From: Marinobacter nauticus
GTDB lineage: Bacteria; Pseudomonadota; Gammaproteobacteria; Pseudomonadales; Oleiphilaceae
Assembly: GCF_003634635.1 (NCBI RefSeq)
Contig: NZ_RBJB01000002.1
Coordinates: 124,001 to 188,000, forward strand
Direction: 5' to 3'
Length of the DNA stretch: 64,000 nt
The notes below the pieces were generated by a model. The model did not search any database and had not been told where the DNA came from. It saw nothing but the letters and a program-made list of their open reading frames with translations. The translations under genes were made by a program, and so were the position numbers. Each line of letters begins with the position of its first letter. Position 1 is the first letter of the stretch. Shown here one piece after another: positions 8,683 through 19,685 of the stretch.

Positions 8683-9792
8683 ATGACGGGCGCCGCCGAA
8701 AAAGTCAATCTTCTGGGAATGCCCAAGGCAAAACTGGAGGCGTTTTTTGAAACCCTGGGGGAAAAGCGTTTCCGTGCCCAGCAGGTTCTCCAGTGGATGC
8801 ATCAGCGCGGTGTTGATGACTTCGATCAAATGACCAATATGAGCAAGTCGCTGCGCGAACAGCTCAAGGAAGTTGCCGAGATTCGTGGCCCCGAGGTCGT
8901 CTATGATGAGACATCAAAAGACGGTACCCGGAAATGGGTCATGCGCATGGATAACGGCAACAGCGTTGAAACCGTCCTGATTCCGGATGGCGAGCGTGGA
9001 ACTCTGTGCGTGTCGTCGCAAATCGGTTGCAGCCTCGACTGTACCTTCTGCTCTACTGGCAAGCGTGGTTTTAACCGTAATCTGACGGCCGCCGAGATCA
9101 TTGGTCAGGTATGGGTTGCACGACGGGCGTTCATGCCGTTCGATCCCAATGACCGACCTATCACCAACGTGGTGATGATGGGGATGGGCGAGCCCCTGCT
9201 TAATTTTGAGAACGTGGTCGATGCCATGAATCTCATGATGGAAGATCTGGCCTACGGCATCTCAAAGCGTCGGGTAACGCTCAGTACATCAGGAGTGGTG
9301 CCCGCACTGGACCGTCTCGGCGAAGTTACCGATGTTTCACTGGCCATCTCACTCCATGCACCTAATGATGAATTGAGAAACCAGTTGGTTCCTCTGAATA
9401 AGAAATACCCGATTGCCGAACTGCTGGCCGCGACCCGGCGCTACCTTTCACGACTGCCGGACAAGCGCAAAGCCACGATTGAGTACACGGTGATTGAAGG
9501 AGTGAATGATCAACCGGAACACGCCCGGGAGCTGGTGGTGTTGTTAAAAGGATTGCCCTGCAAGATCAACCTGATTCCGTTCAATCCGTTTCCGGAAAGT
9601 GATTTCCGCCGGCCAAGCATGAACGCAACCCGGAGGTTCCAGGCCGTGCTCAACGAGGCCGGTTATGTCACGACGATCCGCACCACCCGCGGAGACGATA
9701 TCGATGCCGCCTGCGGTCAGTTGGTAGGGCGGGTCGAAGACCGGACGCGCAGAAGCCAGCGTTATATCGCAGTACAACAGGTCAACCCCTGA
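8683..9792 (+). CDS. rlmN: Dual-specificity rRNA/tRNA adenine-C2 methyltransferase RlmN
   Basis: RlmN is a radical-SAM enzyme that methylates C2 of A2503 in 23S rRNA and A37 in several tRNAs. The 369-residue product carries the 4Fe-4S motif CSLDCTFC near residue 120, [19 protein letters not shown], and the mechanistic cysteine region [16 protein letters not shown] near the C-terminus. The start is the ATG at 8683 with GAGG upstream; the frame stays open further upstream into ndk, but those codons are not needed. It begins the rlmN-pilF-rodZ-ispG-hisS-yfgM-bamB-der run. Confidence 0.95.
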   Translation: MTGAAEKVNLLGMPKAKLEAFFETLGEKRFRAQQVLQWMHQRGVDDFDQMTNMSKSLREQLKEVAEIRGPEVVYDETSKDGTRKWVMRMDNGNSVETVLIPDGERGTLCVSSQIGCSLDCTFCSTGKRGFNRNLTAAEIIGQVWVARRAFMPFDPNDRPITNVVMMGMGEPLLNFENVVDAMNLMMEDLAYGISKRRVTLSTSGVVPALDRLGEVTDVSLAISLHAPNDELRNQLVPLNKKYPIAELLAATRRYLSRLPDKRKATIEYTVIEGVNDQPEHARELVVLLKGLPCKINLIPFNPFPESDFRRPSMNATRRFQAVLNEAGYVTTIRTTRGDDIDAACGQLVGRVEDRTRRSQRYIAVQQVNP

Positions 9793-9830
9793 TAACCGTC
9801 GGGTGAGACAACAGGAGAAGGTGTTTGTTG

Positions 9831-10634
9831 ATGGCAAAGGACGTTACCGTGAAACTCGTTTCCGCTGTGGTTCTGGTTATCGGGGTCATGTTATCGGGCT
9901 GTGTCACCACCACCGATAGCCGGTTCAGCCGTGAAGCCGACCGACAGAAAGCCCTCAACAATTATGTTCAACTGGCGACTGCCTACATTGGTCAGGGGAA
10001 TCTGGATCGTGCCCGTGACCACCTGGAGCGGGCGTTAGAAATCGACAGCCGAAGCGCACCGGCACTTGCTGCCCGGGGCCTGGTGTTGAGCGCCGAGGGT
10101 GAGGAAAATCTGGCGGAAAAAAGTTTCCGGGATGCCATAGCCTCAGATGGAGACTATACCCGGGGAAGAGTGTATTACGGTGCTTTCCTGTATAGCCTCA
10201 AACGGTTTGAGGAGGCCCGGGACCAGTTCCGGACTGCCTCGCGTGATACGGAGTATAAAGACCGGGGAGCCGTTTTTTATAACCTCGGGCTGACAGAAGA
10301 GCGGCTTGGTTCGCTGGAATCGGCCGAAGCCGCCTATCGGCGTGCTGTGGAGCTCACGCGGGGCGAGGCCCGCACCCTGTTGTCCCTCTCTCGGGTGCTG
10401 GTTGAGCAGGGTGACTTTTCTCAGGCCTCTCGATACTACAGCCGTCTTCAGACCATGATACAGCGCAACACCCGGTTGACGCATTCACCGGAGAGTCTGT
10501 ATACCGGTATCCGGATTGCCCGGCATTTCCAGGACAGGGATCAGGAAGCCAGCCTGGCACTATTGCTCAGAAACGAGTATCCGGAATCTGTCGAATATCA
10601 ACAATATAAGGTACTGATTGCCAATGACCGGTGA
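9831..10634 (+). CDS. pilF: Type IV pilus biogenesis lipoprotein PilF/PilW (TPR)
   Basis: PilF is the outer-membrane pilotin that helps the PilQ secretin assemble for type IV pili. The 267-residue product has a lipoprotein signal ending in the lipobox LSGC near residue 24, then tandem TPR motifs (ATAYIGQGNLDRARDHLERALEI, and four or more further repeats). It lies between rlmN and rodZ as in Pseudomonas. The ATG at 9831 is preferred; TTG codons at 9825 and 9828 are closer to the AGGAGA site and remain possible. The stop overlaps the rodZ start. Confidence 0.9.
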   Translation: MAKDVTVKLVSAVVLVIGVMLSGCVTTTDSRFSREADRQKALNNYVQLATAYIGQGNLDRARDHLERALEIDSRSAPALAARGLVLSAEGEENLAEKSFRDAIASDGDYTRGRVYYGAFLYSLKRFEEARDQFRTASRDTEYKDRGAVFYNLGLTEERLGSLESAEAAYRRAVELTRGEARTLLSLSRVLVEQGDFSQASRYYSRLQTMIQRNTRLTHSPESLYTGIRIARHFQDRDQEASLALLLRNEYPESVEYQQYKVLIANDR

Positions 10635-11646
10635 GGAGCAGTCACAGCCAGCTTCCGAGGCCTCGGTTGGCCAGCAGCTAAGGCGCGCCCGGGAAAAGCT
10701 CGGGCTCAGCGTTTCAGACATTGCAGATCAGCAACACCTGCGCCCTTCGGTAATCCAGTCCATCGAGGAAGGTGATTACAGCAAGGTTGATACCGAGTTG
10801 TTTCTCAAAGGGTATGTTCGAACTTATGCCCGCCAGGTGCAACTGAATGCAGACGCCCTGATTGCAGCGCTCGACTCGGAACTTGAGCCCCTGCGTCAGC
10901 AGCGGGAGCAGGAACACCAGTCCAATCCTCTGGTTGATATCGAGCGCAAGAAAAAACGAAAGCGGCAGATTGCCAAACTGGTTGTGTTGCTGGCATTCCT
11001 CGGGGTAGTTGGTTTTCTGGCGTATAGCTATCTCGTAAAACCGGTGTCGGAGCCGGTTCAAAGTAATGCCGACGGTATCTCGGAGTCTCTGGAAGCACCG
11101 AGTGGCGAGGCCGTTAGCGATGCCAGTGCTAGACCGGAAGATGCGCCCTCCGTTATCGAAGAGGCTGAACAGCCGGCCGAACCGGAACAGATGGATTCCG
11201 GCACCGGTTCAGTCGGAAACGTTGAAACAGAGAACGGCGCCGTGACGGATACTGAAGCTCTGAGCGAACCGACCGCCAGTGGAGGCCTCGGCCAGGAAGA
11301 GTTGCTGTCAGAGCAGCCTTCGGTGGAACAGCCGCCCGTTGTTGCGCAATCCCCGGATCCCGCTCTGACCGAGTCTGAAGTGATGGAGGACCCGGTTGAA
11401 ACCGTGAGGTTGGCCATGACGTTCAGCGACGACTGCTGGATTCAGGTCACAGATGGTGCGGGCAATCGACTGGCCAGTGCATTACGCCGAGAGGGCGATG
11501 CCCTGGACGTGAGCGGACAGCCACCGCTCAGAGTTGTGGTGGGCGCCATGAGCGCGGTGGAGTCCCTGGAATTTCAGGGCGAACCGATGGATCTTGGTAA
11601 TTTTCGCGTCGTAAATAACCGGTCAGAGTTTACGCTCGAGCCCTGA
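10624..11646 (+). CDS. rodZ: RodZ-like cell-shape protein (HTH, transmembrane, DUF4115)
   Basis: RodZ links MreB to the membrane and keeps rod shape. The 340-residue product has a cytoplasmic Cro-type helix-turn-helix domain (residues 12-80, [20 protein letters not shown]), a basic stretch RKKKRKRQ, one membrane helix at about 118-138, a long acidic Pro/Glu-rich periplasmic linker (140-260) and a C-terminal beta domain with [13 protein letters not shown]. Architecture and length match RodZ. It overlaps the end of pilF by 11 bases. Confidence 0.88.
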   Translation: MTGEEQSQPASEASVGQQLRRAREKLGLSVSDIADQQHLRPSVIQSIEEGDYSKVDTELFLKGYVRTYARQVQLNADALIAALDSELEPLRQQREQEHQSNPLVDIERKKKRKRQIAKLVVLLAFLGVVGFLAYSYLVKPVSEPVQSNADGISESLEAPSGEAVSDASARPEDAPSVIEEAEQPAEPEQMDSGTGSVGNVETENGAVTDTEALSEPTASGGLGQEELLSEQPSVEQPPVVAQSPDPALTESEVMEDPVETVRLAMTFSDDCWIQVTDGAGNRLASALRREGDALDVSGQPPLRVVVGAMSAVESLEFQGEPMDLGNFRVVNNRSEFTLEP

Positions 11647-11683
11647 GCAGAATTTTCTTCCCAAAGATTTCTGGTTGAATCCC

Positions 11684-12802
11684 ATGAAACAAGAGTCTCC
11701 GATCAAAAGACGTAAATCCCGTCAGATCATGGTAGGTAATGTTCCCGTTGGCGGCGATGCGCCCATTGCGGTGCAGAGCATGACCAATACCAATACCTGC
11801 GACGTAGACGCAACAGTCACACAGATCAAGGCTATCCAGGAGGCCGGAGCGGATATCGTGCGGGTGTCGGTTCCGTCCATGGAGGCGGCTGAGGCCTTTG
11901 GCAAGATTCGCCAGCAGGTCTCGTTACCGTTGGTGGCCGATATCCATTTTGACTACAAGATAGCGCTCCGAGTTGCAGAGCTTGGTGTGGACTGCCTGCG
12001 CATCAATCCCGGTAACATTGGCCGGGACGATCGGGTCAGTGCGGTAATCAGTGCTGCCCGGGACCGCAACATTCCGATCAGGATCGGCGTAAACGCGGGT
12101 TCACTGGAAAAAGCGCTTCAACGCAAATACGGCGAGCCCACGCCGGAAGCGCTGGTAGAGTCGGCCATGCGTCATATCGACATCCTGGACAAACACGATT
12201 TTCAGGACTTCAAGGTCAGCCTGAAAGCGTCTGAAGTGTTCATGACCGTCGCGGCCTACCGCCTTATCGCCTCCCAGATTGAGCAACCGCTGCACCTGGG
12301 TATCACTGAGGCCGGTGGATTCCGCTCTGGTACGGTCAAGTCCTCCATTGGCCTGGGCATGCTGTTGATGGATGGCATTGGGGACACCATTCGGGTTTCC
12401 CTTGCCGCCGACCCGGTTCAGGAAATCAAAGTCGGCTTCGACATTCTCAAAAGTCTTCGGTTACGCAGCCGCGGCATTAACTTTATAGCCTGCCCAAGCT
12501 GTTCCCGTCAGAACTTCGATGTTATCCAGACCATGAATGATCTGGAGGCCCGGCTTGAGGATGTGAACACCTCCATGGATGTGGCCATTATTGGCTGTAT
12601 TGTTAATGGTCCCGGTGAGGCAAAGGTAGCGGATATCGGTCTGACCGGTGGCACACCGAAAAATCTGTTCTATATGGCCGGAAAGCCAAACCAGAAGCTG
12701 GACAACGCGACGCTGGTGGACGACCTTGAACGCCTGATTCGCGAGGAAGTGTCACGGCGCGAGGAGCAGGACAGCGCAGTCATCGCCAAGTCCTCAGACT
12801 GA
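11684..12802 (+). CDS. ispG: 4-hydroxy-3-methylbut-2-enyl diphosphate synthase (flavodoxin)
   Basis: IspG makes HMBPP in the MEP isoprenoid pathway using a [4Fe-4S] cluster. The 372-residue product has the N-terminal IAVQSMTNT motif, NPGNIG, and the cluster ligands CPSC (residues about 269-272) and [11 protein letters not shown]. Length matches E. coli IspG (372). The ATG at 11684 is chosen over an in-frame TTG three codons upstream. An Fe-S client gene like this still requires a scaffold system, which is relevant to the missing iscU. Confidence 0.97.
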   Translation: MKQESPIKRRKSRQIMVGNVPVGGDAPIAVQSMTNTNTCDVDATVTQIKAIQEAGADIVRVSVPSMEAAEAFGKIRQQVSLPLVADIHFDYKIALRVAELGVDCLRINPGNIGRDDRVSAVISAARDRNIPIRIGVNAGSLEKALQRKYGEPTPEALVESAMRHIDILDKHDFQDFKVSLKASEVFMTVAAYRLIASQIEQPLHLGITEAGGFRSGTVKSSIGLGMLLMDGIGDTIRVSLAADPVQEIKVGFDILKSLRLRSRGINFIACPSCSRQNFDVIQTMNDLEARLEDVNTSMDVAIIGCIVNGPGEAKVADIGLTGGTPKNLFYMAGKPNQKLDNATLVDDLERLIREEVSRREEQDSAVIAKSSD

Positions 12803-12838
12803 TCAGAACCGATTTCAGAAACCTATCAGGATATTATT

Positions 12839-14113
12839 TTGGCAAAGATTCAGGCAATCCGGGGGATGAACGATATTCTCCCGGACCAGACACCGGTCTG
12901 GCAGTACGTTGAATCCACCGTTCGACGGGTTCTCGGGCAGTACGGCTATCAGGAAATCCGTATGCCAGTGGTCGAACATACCGAGTTGTTCAAACGATCG
13001 ATCGGTGAAGTCACTGACATCGTCGAAAAAGAGATGTATACCTTTGAAGACCGCAACGGCGATAGCCTTACACTGCGGCCCGAAGGTACGGCCGGGTGCG
13101 TGCGTGCAGCGGAAGAGCATGGGCTGCTCTTTAATCAGACCCGGCGGCTTTGGTACACCGGTCCGATGTTCCGGCATGAGCGGCCACAGAAAGGCCGTTA
13201 CCGCCAGTTTCATCAGATTGGTGTGGAATGCTTCGGTATGGCCGGCCCTGACATTGATGCTGAGCTGTTGATCCTGACGGCGCGCCTGTGGAGCGCCCTG
13301 GGGTTGTCCGACCATGCCAGACTCGAGATCAACTCCATCGGTACCAGCGACTCCCGGAAAGTCTACCGTCAGGCCCTGGTTGCCTATCTGGAGCAATATC
13401 AGGATAAGCTCGACGATGACAGCAAACGCCGGTTAACCACGAATCCTTTGCGGATACTGGACAGCAAGGATCCGGCCACGCGGGAGATTTTGCAGGGCGC
13501 ACCGAGCCTGGACGACTATCTGGATGATGAATCGCGCCAGCATTTTGAACAACTGAAAGCGATGCTGGATGCGGCGGGCGTTGCCTACACGGTAAACCCG
13601 GCCCTGGTGCGCGGACTGGACTATTACGGCAAAACCGTGTTCGAGTGGATTACCGACAGCCTGGGTGCCCAAGGTACGATCTGTGCCGGTGGCCGTTACG
13701 ATGGTCTGGTGGAGCAACTTGGAGGCAAACCCACCGTAGCGGTGGGCTTCGCCATGGGGCTGGAGCGACTGATTCTGTTACTGGAAACCCTGGAACTGGT
13801 CCCCGAACATGTGAACAATCAAGCCGATGTTTACGTTACAGCCATGGGGGACCAGGCGGTAGCACCGGCGATGGCGTTGGCAGAAACGCTACGAAATGAA
13901 TTGCCGGGCCGGATTGTCGTCTCACACTGCGGTGGCGGCAGCTTCAAGAGTCAGATGAAAAAGGCAGACCGCAGTGGCGCACGCTTTGCGGTGATTCTGG
14001 GTGAAAACGAAGTCGCTCAGGCCACGGCGGGGCTTAAACCGTTACGTGACGATCAGCCCCAGCAGGAAATCGCTCAGGCAGACCTGGCAGCTGTGCTTGC
14101 CGGTTTGTTGTAA
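12839..14113 (+). CDS. hisS: Histidyl-tRNA synthetase
   Basis: HisRS is a class II synthetase that charges tRNA-His. The 424-residue product begins [16 protein letters not shown], with motif 2 ([25 protein letters not shown]), the histidine motifs [15 protein letters not shown] and GGRYDGL, and a C-terminal anticodon domain. The start is TTG at 12839, preceded by a TCAGG site; the first in-frame ATG would remove conserved residues. Confidence 0.97.
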   Translation: MAKIQAIRGMNDILPDQTPVWQYVESTVRRVLGQYGYQEIRMPVVEHTELFKRSIGEVTDIVEKEMYTFEDRNGDSLTLRPEGTAGCVRAAEEHGLLFNQTRRLWYTGPMFRHERPQKGRYRQFHQIGVECFGMAGPDIDAELLILTARLWSALGLSDHARLEINSIGTSDSRKVYRQALVAYLEQYQDKLDDDSKRRLTTNPLRILDSKDPATREILQGAPSLDDYLDDESRQHFEQLKAMLDAAGVAYTVNPALVRGLDYYGKTVFEWITDSLGAQGTICAGGRYDGLVEQLGGKPTVAVGFAMGLERLILLLETLELVPEHVNNQADVYVTAMGDQAVAPAMALAETLRNELPGRIVVSHCGGGSFKSQMKKADRSGARFAVILGENEVAQATAGLKPLRDDQPQQEIAQADLAAVLAGLL

Positions 14114-14160
14114 GCAGAGTCTATATAAACAGGCAGTTTTAACGAATAACAGGAGTTTTC

Positions 14161-14814
14161 ATGGCGGAGTTGCGCACCGAAGAAGAACAGGTCCAGGCAA
14201 TCAAGGACTGGTGGAAAAATAACGGAAGCTCGCTGCTCATCGGTATTGGTGCGGCTCTGGCCATCGTCTTTGGATGGCAGGCCTGGCAGAACCATCAGGC
14301 GCAACAACGCGCCGAAGCCGCTAATCAGTTTGCCAACCTGCTGAACGCGTTCTCCTCTGCAGATGATGAGTCGGCCGACACTGTAGGTTTTGTGGCGGAG
14401 ACACTGCGAGATGAACACGGCGACAGCGCCTATGCCATCTATGGCAATCTGGTTCTGGCACGGCAGCAGATGGTTGAAGGTGAGGATCCCGCGGCCGCTG
14501 TTGAATCACTGAACTGGGCGCTGGAAAAATCGGCCGGTCATCCGGCTCTGGAGCTGGTGATTCGTAACCGTCTTGCCCGAGCCCAGTTTGCCGCTGGCGA
14601 ACACGATGCCGCGCTTGCCACCCTGGACAATGCCACAGACGCGGATGCCTTCGCGGCCATCTTCTCCGAGCTGAAAGGCGATGTTCTGTTGGCCAAGGGC
14701 GACCGGGACGGTGCGCGTGAGGCGTACCTGGCGGCACGTGAGCAGAGCCAGCAGGGTCGTAGCGGTGTTCTTGAACTGAAGCTGTCAGACCTCGGTGTCG
14801 GGGAGGACGCTTGA
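14161..14814 (+). CDS. yfgM: YfgM-family ancillary SecYEG translocon subunit (TPR)
   Basis: YfgM-type proteins are single-span inner-membrane proteins with a periplasmic TPR domain; E. coli YfgM pairs with PpiD at SecYEG. The 217-residue product has a cytoplasmic start MAELRTEEEQVQAIKDWWKNN, a membrane helix at about residues 22-40, and alanine-rich helical repeats. Position between hisS and bamB matches the conserved order. The stop and the bamB start overlap by one base. Confidence 0.9.
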   Translation: MAELRTEEEQVQAIKDWWKNNGSSLLIGIGAALAIVFGWQAWQNHQAQQRAEAANQFANLLNAFSSADDESADTVGFVAETLRDEHGDSAYAIYGNLVLARQQMVEGEDPAAAVESLNWALEKSAGHPALELVIRNRLARAQFAAGEHDAALATLDNATDADAFAAIFSELKGDVLLAKGDRDGAREAYLAAREQSQQGRSGVLELKLSDLGVGEDA

Positions 14815-15983
14815 TGTTCGTTGGGCGCGCGCTCAAGGTCGGGCTTGGCTCGGTTTTTTGTGGTCTGTTGGTCGGAATCGCCGGGTGCAGTAGTACAGAC
14901 ACTTTTGAGCAACCCGCTCCGGTACCTGAAATCACCGAAACCGTTGAGCTGGATACGGTATGGAGCATGTCTGTTGGTGATGGTCATGACGATCAGCTGC
15001 TTCAGATCGCGCCTCTTTACGCCGGCGACGTGATTTACGCGGCTTCCGCAGACGGGATTGTTGCGACGGTCAGGCCGGCGGATGGAGAGGTTATCTGGCA
15101 GAAAGACTACGATGAACGGTTTTTTGCCGGACCGGGCGCTGATGCCCGGCACCTTTACCTGGTCACCCGGGATGCGGAACTGGTGGCCGTGTCGTCGGAG
15201 GACGGTACCGAGGCCTGGCGGGTACCTCTGCCCACCGAGGTTCTGGCTGCGCCTCAATCCAACGGTAACCTCGTGGTGGTGCAAACCACCGATGGTCGTG
15301 TGATTGCCCACGACGCAGAGACCGGAGAACGCCGCTGGCAATACGAGGCTCAAGTGCCGGTACTGACCGTGCGCACCGCAGCTGCACCGTTGGTGGGCGG
15401 CGACATTGTGATCTCCTCGTTTGCCAACGGTCGTGTCATTGCACTCACCGCCTCGGACGGGCAGCCAGTGTGGCAGTATGAGGTCGGTCAGCCCCAGGGT
15501 CGTACCGAACTGGAACGCCTGGTGGATATCGGCGGCCAGCCGCTGGTTCTGGATTCGGCCATTATGGTCGTCGGTTATCAGGGTAAGCTGGCACTGGTGG
15601 ATATTCGTTCCGGGCAGGAAATCTGGAGCCGCCGGGCATCAAGCTTCTACTCGCCTGCGATTGGTAACGGCAATATCTTTCTGTCCTCCGCCAATGGCGA
15701 TATCGTAGCGCTCCGTGGCAGCGACCGGCGAGAGCTTTGGGTTCAGGATAGCCTGTCCTGGCGCCAGCTGACCCGGCCGGCTGTCTCCGGTGATTACCTC
15801 GTGGTAGGCGACTTTGAAGGCTACCTGCACGTGCTGTCGACCTCCGATGGCAGTCTGCAGGGCCAGCGTGAGTTCGATAGTGACGGTATCCGCGTACCAG
15901 TTCAGGTGATCGAAGATGGTAACCTGCTGGTTTATGGAAATGGCGGAAAGATGGCCGTCCTGAGAATTGAACAGGACGACTGA
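14814..15983 (+). CDS. bamB: Outer-membrane assembly lipoprotein BamB
   Basis: BamB is the beta-propeller lipoprotein of the BAM complex that inserts outer-membrane proteins. The 389-residue product has a signal peptide with lipobox IAGC near residue 26 and repeated PQQ-like blades (for example ADGIVATVRPADGEVIWQ, DGTEAWRVPL, ETGERRWQYE). The ATG at 14814 overlaps the yfgM stop, so the two are translationally coupled. Length matches E. coli BamB (392). Confidence 0.95.
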   Translation: MFVGRALKVGLGSVFCGLLVGIAGCSSTDTFEQPAPVPEITETVELDTVWSMSVGDGHDDQLLQIAPLYAGDVIYAASADGIVATVRPADGEVIWQKDYDERFFAGPGADARHLYLVTRDAELVAVSSEDGTEAWRVPLPTEVLAAPQSNGNLVVVQTTDGRVIAHDAETGERRWQYEAQVPVLTVRTAAAPLVGGDIVISSFANGRVIALTASDGQPVWQYEVGQPQGRTELERLVDIGGQPLVLDSAIMVVGYQGKLALVDIRSGQEIWSRRASSFYSPAIGNGNIFLSSANGDIVALRGSDRRELWVQDSLSWRQLTRPAVSGDYLVVGDFEGYLHVLSTSDGSLQGQREFDSDGIRVPVQVIEDGNLLVYGNGGKMAVLRIEQDD

Positions 15984-16004
15984 GTACGCCCCGACAAGTT
16001 TATG

Positions 16005-16040
16005 CCCGGCCCAGGCTTCAGCCTGCGTGCCGGGTTTCTG
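16005..16040 (+). terminator. Possible terminator between bamB and der
   Basis: CCCGGC (16005-16010) pairs with GCCGGG (16029-16034), with a nested CAGGCT/AGCCTG arm, followed by TTTCTGGTTTCTT. The T tract is broken, so the call is tentative. Confidence 0.4.
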
Positions 16041-16062
16041 GTTTCTTGAATAGCAGATCAAT

Positions 16063-17484
16063 ATGACCCCAGTTATCGCCCTTGTAGGCCGCCCCAACGT
16101 TGGTAAGTCCACGTTGTTTAACCAGATGACCCGCTCCAGGGATGCTCTCGTAGCGGACTTCCCCGGGCTGACCCGGGACCGTAAATACGGTGAGGGCAAC
16201 TACGAAGGCCAGAAGTTCATCGTTATCGATACGGGCGGCCTGACCGGTGACGAAGCCGGTATTGACGCCGAAATGGCTCGCCAGTCAATGCAGGCGGTAG
16301 AAGAAGCGGACATTGTCCTGTTTCTTGTGGACGGTCGGGCAGGACTGACCGCCGGCGATGAAATGATCGCGGATTATCTGCGCAAATCGGGCAAACAGGC
16401 TCATCTGGTGGTTAACAAGACCGATGGTCAGGATCCGGACGTGGCGGCAGCGGACTTCTACAGTCTGGGGTTTGAATCCACGTTTCTGATTGCGGCGGCC
16501 CATAACCGCGGCATCCTGTCTTTGCTGGAAGCGCTGCTGCCGGAACCGGAAAATCCGGAAGACCAGGACCGGGCGGATCGTTACCCGGGTATCCGGATTG
16601 GTGTGGTGGGACGGCCGAATGTGGGCAAGTCTACCCTGGTTAACCGCATGCTCGGTGAAGATCGGGTGGTGGTGTACGACATGCCGGGCACTACCCGCGA
16701 CAGCGTTTACATTCCCTATGAGCGCCAGGGCCATGAGTATACCTTGATTGACACTGCCGGGGTTCGTCGCCGAAAGAATGTTCGCGAGGCGGTGGAGAAG
16801 TTCTCCATTATCAAGACACTGCAGGCGATTGATGATGCCCACGTCGTGATTCTGGTGATCGATGCCCGGGAGGGACTGGTAGACCAGGATTTGCACCTGA
16901 TCGGGTTTGTACTGGATGCAGGCCGCTCACTGGTGATCGCCATTAACAAATGGGACGGCATGGATCCGGAAGACCGTGACCGGGTAAAAGAGCAAGTGGC
17001 CAGGCGCCTGGATTTCCTGGATTACGCGGACAAGTATTATATCTCGGCACTGCACGGCACGGGCGTGGGAACCATGTATGAGTCGGTCCAGGCCTGCTAT
17101 GAATCCGCGATGTCAAAGTGGCCAACCAACCGGTTGACTGCAATCCTTCAGGATGCCGTTGCTCAACATCAGCCGCCGATGGTTCACGGTCGCCGCATCA
17201 AGCTGCGATACGCTCACCAGGGTGGCTCCAACCCGCCGGTTGTGGTGGTGCATGGTAATCAGGTGGATTCACTGCCCGGTGCTTACAAGCGTTACCTTGA
17301 AAACACCTTCAGAAAGGTGCTGAAAGTCGTGGGCGCGCCGATACGGTTTGAATTCAAGTCAGGCGAAAATCCCTTCGCAACCAAGGTCGACCGTCTGACG
17401 CCTCGGCAAAAGGTCAAGAAAGACAACGACCTGAAGAAAGGCCGTCGGATCAAGAAGACCCGGCAGAAAAGCGTTAAACGCTGA
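16063..17484 (+). CDS. der: Ribosome-assembly GTPase Der (EngA)
   Basis: Der is an essential GTPase with two G domains that helps mature the 50S subunit. The 473-residue product has two Walker A motifs (GRPNVGKST near residues 8 and 185), two G3 motifs (DTGG and DTAG), NKxD motifs (NKTD, NKWD), and a C-terminal KH-like domain ending in a lysine/arginine-rich tail ([16 protein letters not shown]). Length and order match the family. Confidence 0.97.
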   Translation: MTPVIALVGRPNVGKSTLFNQMTRSRDALVADFPGLTRDRKYGEGNYEGQKFIVIDTGGLTGDEAGIDAEMARQSMQAVEEADIVLFLVDGRAGLTAGDEMIADYLRKSGKQAHLVVNKTDGQDPDVAAADFYSLGFESTFLIAAAHNRGILSLLEALLPEPENPEDQDRADRYPGIRIGVVGRPNVGKSTLVNRMLGEDRVVVYDMPGTTRDSVYIPYERQGHEYTLIDTAGVRRRKNVREAVEKFSIIKTLQAIDDAHVVILVIDAREGLVDQDLHLIGFVLDAGRSLVIAINKWDGMDPEDRDRVKEQVARRLDFLDYADKYYISALHGTGVGTMYESVQACYESAMSKWPTNRLTAILQDAVAQHQPPMVHGRRIKLRYAHQGGSNPPVVVVHGNQVDSLPGAYKRYLENTFRKVLKVVGAPIRFEFKSGENPFATKVDRLTPRQKVKKDNDLKKGRRIKKTRQKSVKR

Positions 17485-17517
17485 TCTGCCGGGGCTAGTC
17501 CCTGCCAGGAGCCCTGA

Positions 17518-19671
17518 TCAGGCGGCTCCTGCATCGGCGACCTGTTTTGCCTGTACTGCCGTCAGGGCAATGGTGAAGACAATATCTTCCACCAGGGCCC
17601 CGCGGGACAGGTCGTTTACCGGTTTTCGCAAGCCCTGGAGCATGGGCCCCACGCTGACGACATTGGCACTGCGCTGCACCGCCTTGTAGGTGGTGTTGCC
17701 CGTGTTCAGGTCCGGGAACACAAACACGGTAGCCTTGCCGGCTACCTTGCTGCCCGGGGCTTTGGATTTTGCCACGCTCTCAATCGCCGCAGCATCGTAT
17801 TGCAGCGGTCCGTCAATGAGCAGATCCGGGCGCCGTTCCCGGGCAATGCGGGTGGCTTCGCGAACCTTGTCGACATCCTCACCGCTGCCGGACTCGCCGG
17901 TACTGTAGCTGATCATTGCAACCACAGGTTCAATACCAAAGGCTTCAGCAGATTCGGCACTCTGTATGGCAATATCGGCCAGTTCTTCGGCATTCGGGTC
18001 TGGGTTGATGGCGCAGTCGCCATATACCAGCACCTGTTGCGGTAACAACATGAAGAATACCGATGACACCACCTTGGCGTTGTCATGGGTCTTGATCAGT
18101 TGGAGGGCAGGGCGCACGGTGTTGGCCGTGGTATGAATAGCGCCGGATACAAGTCCGTCGGCTTCGTCCATGGCCACCATCATGGTACCCAGAACGACGT
18201 TATCCTCCAGCATGGCTTCGGCCATATCCGGTGTCAGGCCTTTATGTTTTCTCAGCTCCACCATGGGCGCCACGTAACGCTCGCGCACGGATTGCGGGTC
18301 TATGATTTCCAGGTCATTTGGCAGTTCCACGCCCTGGGAGGCGGCGACTGAGCGAATTTCGTGTGGATCACCGATCAGCGCGCAATGAGCCAGGTTACGT
18401 TGATGGCAGATAATGGCTGCCTGAATGGTTCTGGGTTCACTGCCTTCTGGCAAGACGATCCGCTTGGCTGCAGCCCGGGCTCTCTCCGATAGCTGATAAC
18501 GGAATGCCGGAGGCGAGAGCCGACGTTGGCGCTGAACTCTCAGGTGCTCCTGCAGCCACTGGGTATTGATTCGCCGGGCCACAGATTCCATGGCTTCTTC
18601 AATACGTTCCGGATCGTCAATGGGAATGGCTGAAGACAGATTTGCCAACAGGTGGGCGCTCTCGTAGGTATTGGTTTCCGAGCTCAGCACTGGCAAACCG
18701 GTGTCCAGTGCCCGCCGACACAACTCTATAACCCGTTCGTCCGGCATCAGGCCGCCTGTCAGCATCAGCCCGGCAAGCGGGACACCATTGAGGGCGGCGA
18801 CGGCCGTGGCCACTACGATATCCTCGCGATCACCAGGGGTGACCATCAGGGTGCCTGGCTTGAGGGTGTCGGTCATGTTGCGGATGGATCTGGCGCACAC
18901 TGATACCCGCTGCACCCGCCGTGAGTGCATTTGCCCTTCGTGCAGTACCGGAACACCAAGCTCTCGCGCCACATCAGAGACTCGGGGTGCCAGCAGTTGT
19001 GGTTGCCAGGGAATCTGCGCCAGCAACTGGAAGCGGCCGTTCGCGAACACTTTGCAGGAGGTGTGATAATCCGTTTCGGTGGCTTCACTTGCCGGCGGAT
19101 GATCCAGGGCCATACCGGACTTCTGTGGTTCTCCCACCTTGTTAAGAATGACAGCAATCACGTCCGGATCCGACGGTGCCGCAAACAGGCGTGAGGAGAA
19201 ATCCAGGTCGTCATCGAGCTCGCTGGCAGTACAGCTCTTCGGTGTGCTCACCAGGATCACTTCGGAACCGAGATTGCGGGCGACTTCCACGTTCAGCCGG
19301 GCGATATAGGCTTCGGTTCTGTCCGGTACCAATCCTTCAATGATGACCACATCCGCTTCATTGGCGACTTTCTGGTATTCACCGACGACGTTCTCCATCA
19401 GCAGGTCTGCTTTGCCGTGGTTCAACAGCTGCTGGGCTTGTTTCAGGGGAATCGGGTCGGGTGGTTCGAGGTGGCTGCGGGCACGCACAAAGGCCACCGA
19501 AGAATCCTTGCCGTCGTTATGAAGCGCTTCGCCTCTGTGTACGGACTGACTGAATGGTTTGTAAAAGCCGACGCTCACTCCTTCCCGTTCCAGGGCGCGC
19601 AGAAGACCTAGGCATACGGATGTCAGGCCGGAGTCAAGAGAGGTTGGGGCTATGAAAAGACTTTTTGCCAT
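17518..19671 (-). CDS. pta: Phosphate acetyltransferase (long form)
   Basis: Pta interconverts acetyl-CoA and acetyl phosphate. The 717-residue product is the long form: an N-terminal P-loop-like domain (SLFIAPTSLDSGLTSVCLGLL), a central DRTGG domain, and a C-terminal catalytic domain (residues about 395-715) with GSEPRTIQAA, GDCAINPDPNAEELADIA and SYSTGESGSGEDVDKV. The start is set at the ATG giving MAKSLFIAPTS; a further ATG lies six codons upstream. It is 14 bases after ackA, so the two form an operon for acetate metabolism. Confidence 0.95.
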   Translation of the reverse strand: MAKSLFIAPTSLDSGLTSVCLGLLRALEREGVSVGFYKPFSQSVHRGEALHNDGKDSSVAFVRARSHLEPPDPIPLKQAQQLLNHGKADLLMENVVGEYQKVANEADVVIIEGLVPDRTEAYIARLNVEVARNLGSEVILVSTPKSCTASELDDDLDFSSRLFAAPSDPDVIAVILNKVGEPQKSGMALDHPPASEATETDYHTSCKVFANGRFQLLAQIPWQPQLLAPRVSDVARELGVPVLHEGQMHSRRVQRVSVCARSIRNMTDTLKPGTLMVTPGDREDIVVATAVAALNGVPLAGLMLTGGLMPDERVIELCRRALDTGLPVLSSETNTYESAHLLANLSSAIPIDDPERIEEAMESVARRINTQWLQEHLRVQRQRRLSPPAFRYQLSERARAAAKRIVLPEGSEPRTIQAAIICHQRNLAHCALIGDPHEIRSVAASQGVELPNDLEIIDPQSVRERYVAPMVELRKHKGLTPDMAEAMLEDNVVLGTMMVAMDEADGLVSGAIHTTANTVRPALQLIKTHDNAKVVSSVFFMLLPQQVLVYGDCAINPDPNAEELADIAIQSAESAEAFGIEPVVAMISYSTGESGSGEDVDKVREATRIARERRPDLLIDGPLQYDAAAIESVAKSKAPGSKVAGKATVFVFPDLNTGNTTYKAVQRSANVVSVGPMLQGLRKPVNDLSRGALVEDIVFTIALTAVQAKQVADAGAA

Positions 19672-19685
19672 GATTGTTCCAGGTT

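Noticed and set aside
17507..17530. Dyad AGGAGCC/GGCTCCT between der and pta
   Set aside because: It overlaps the pta stop and has no T tract on either strand, so a terminator call is not supported.
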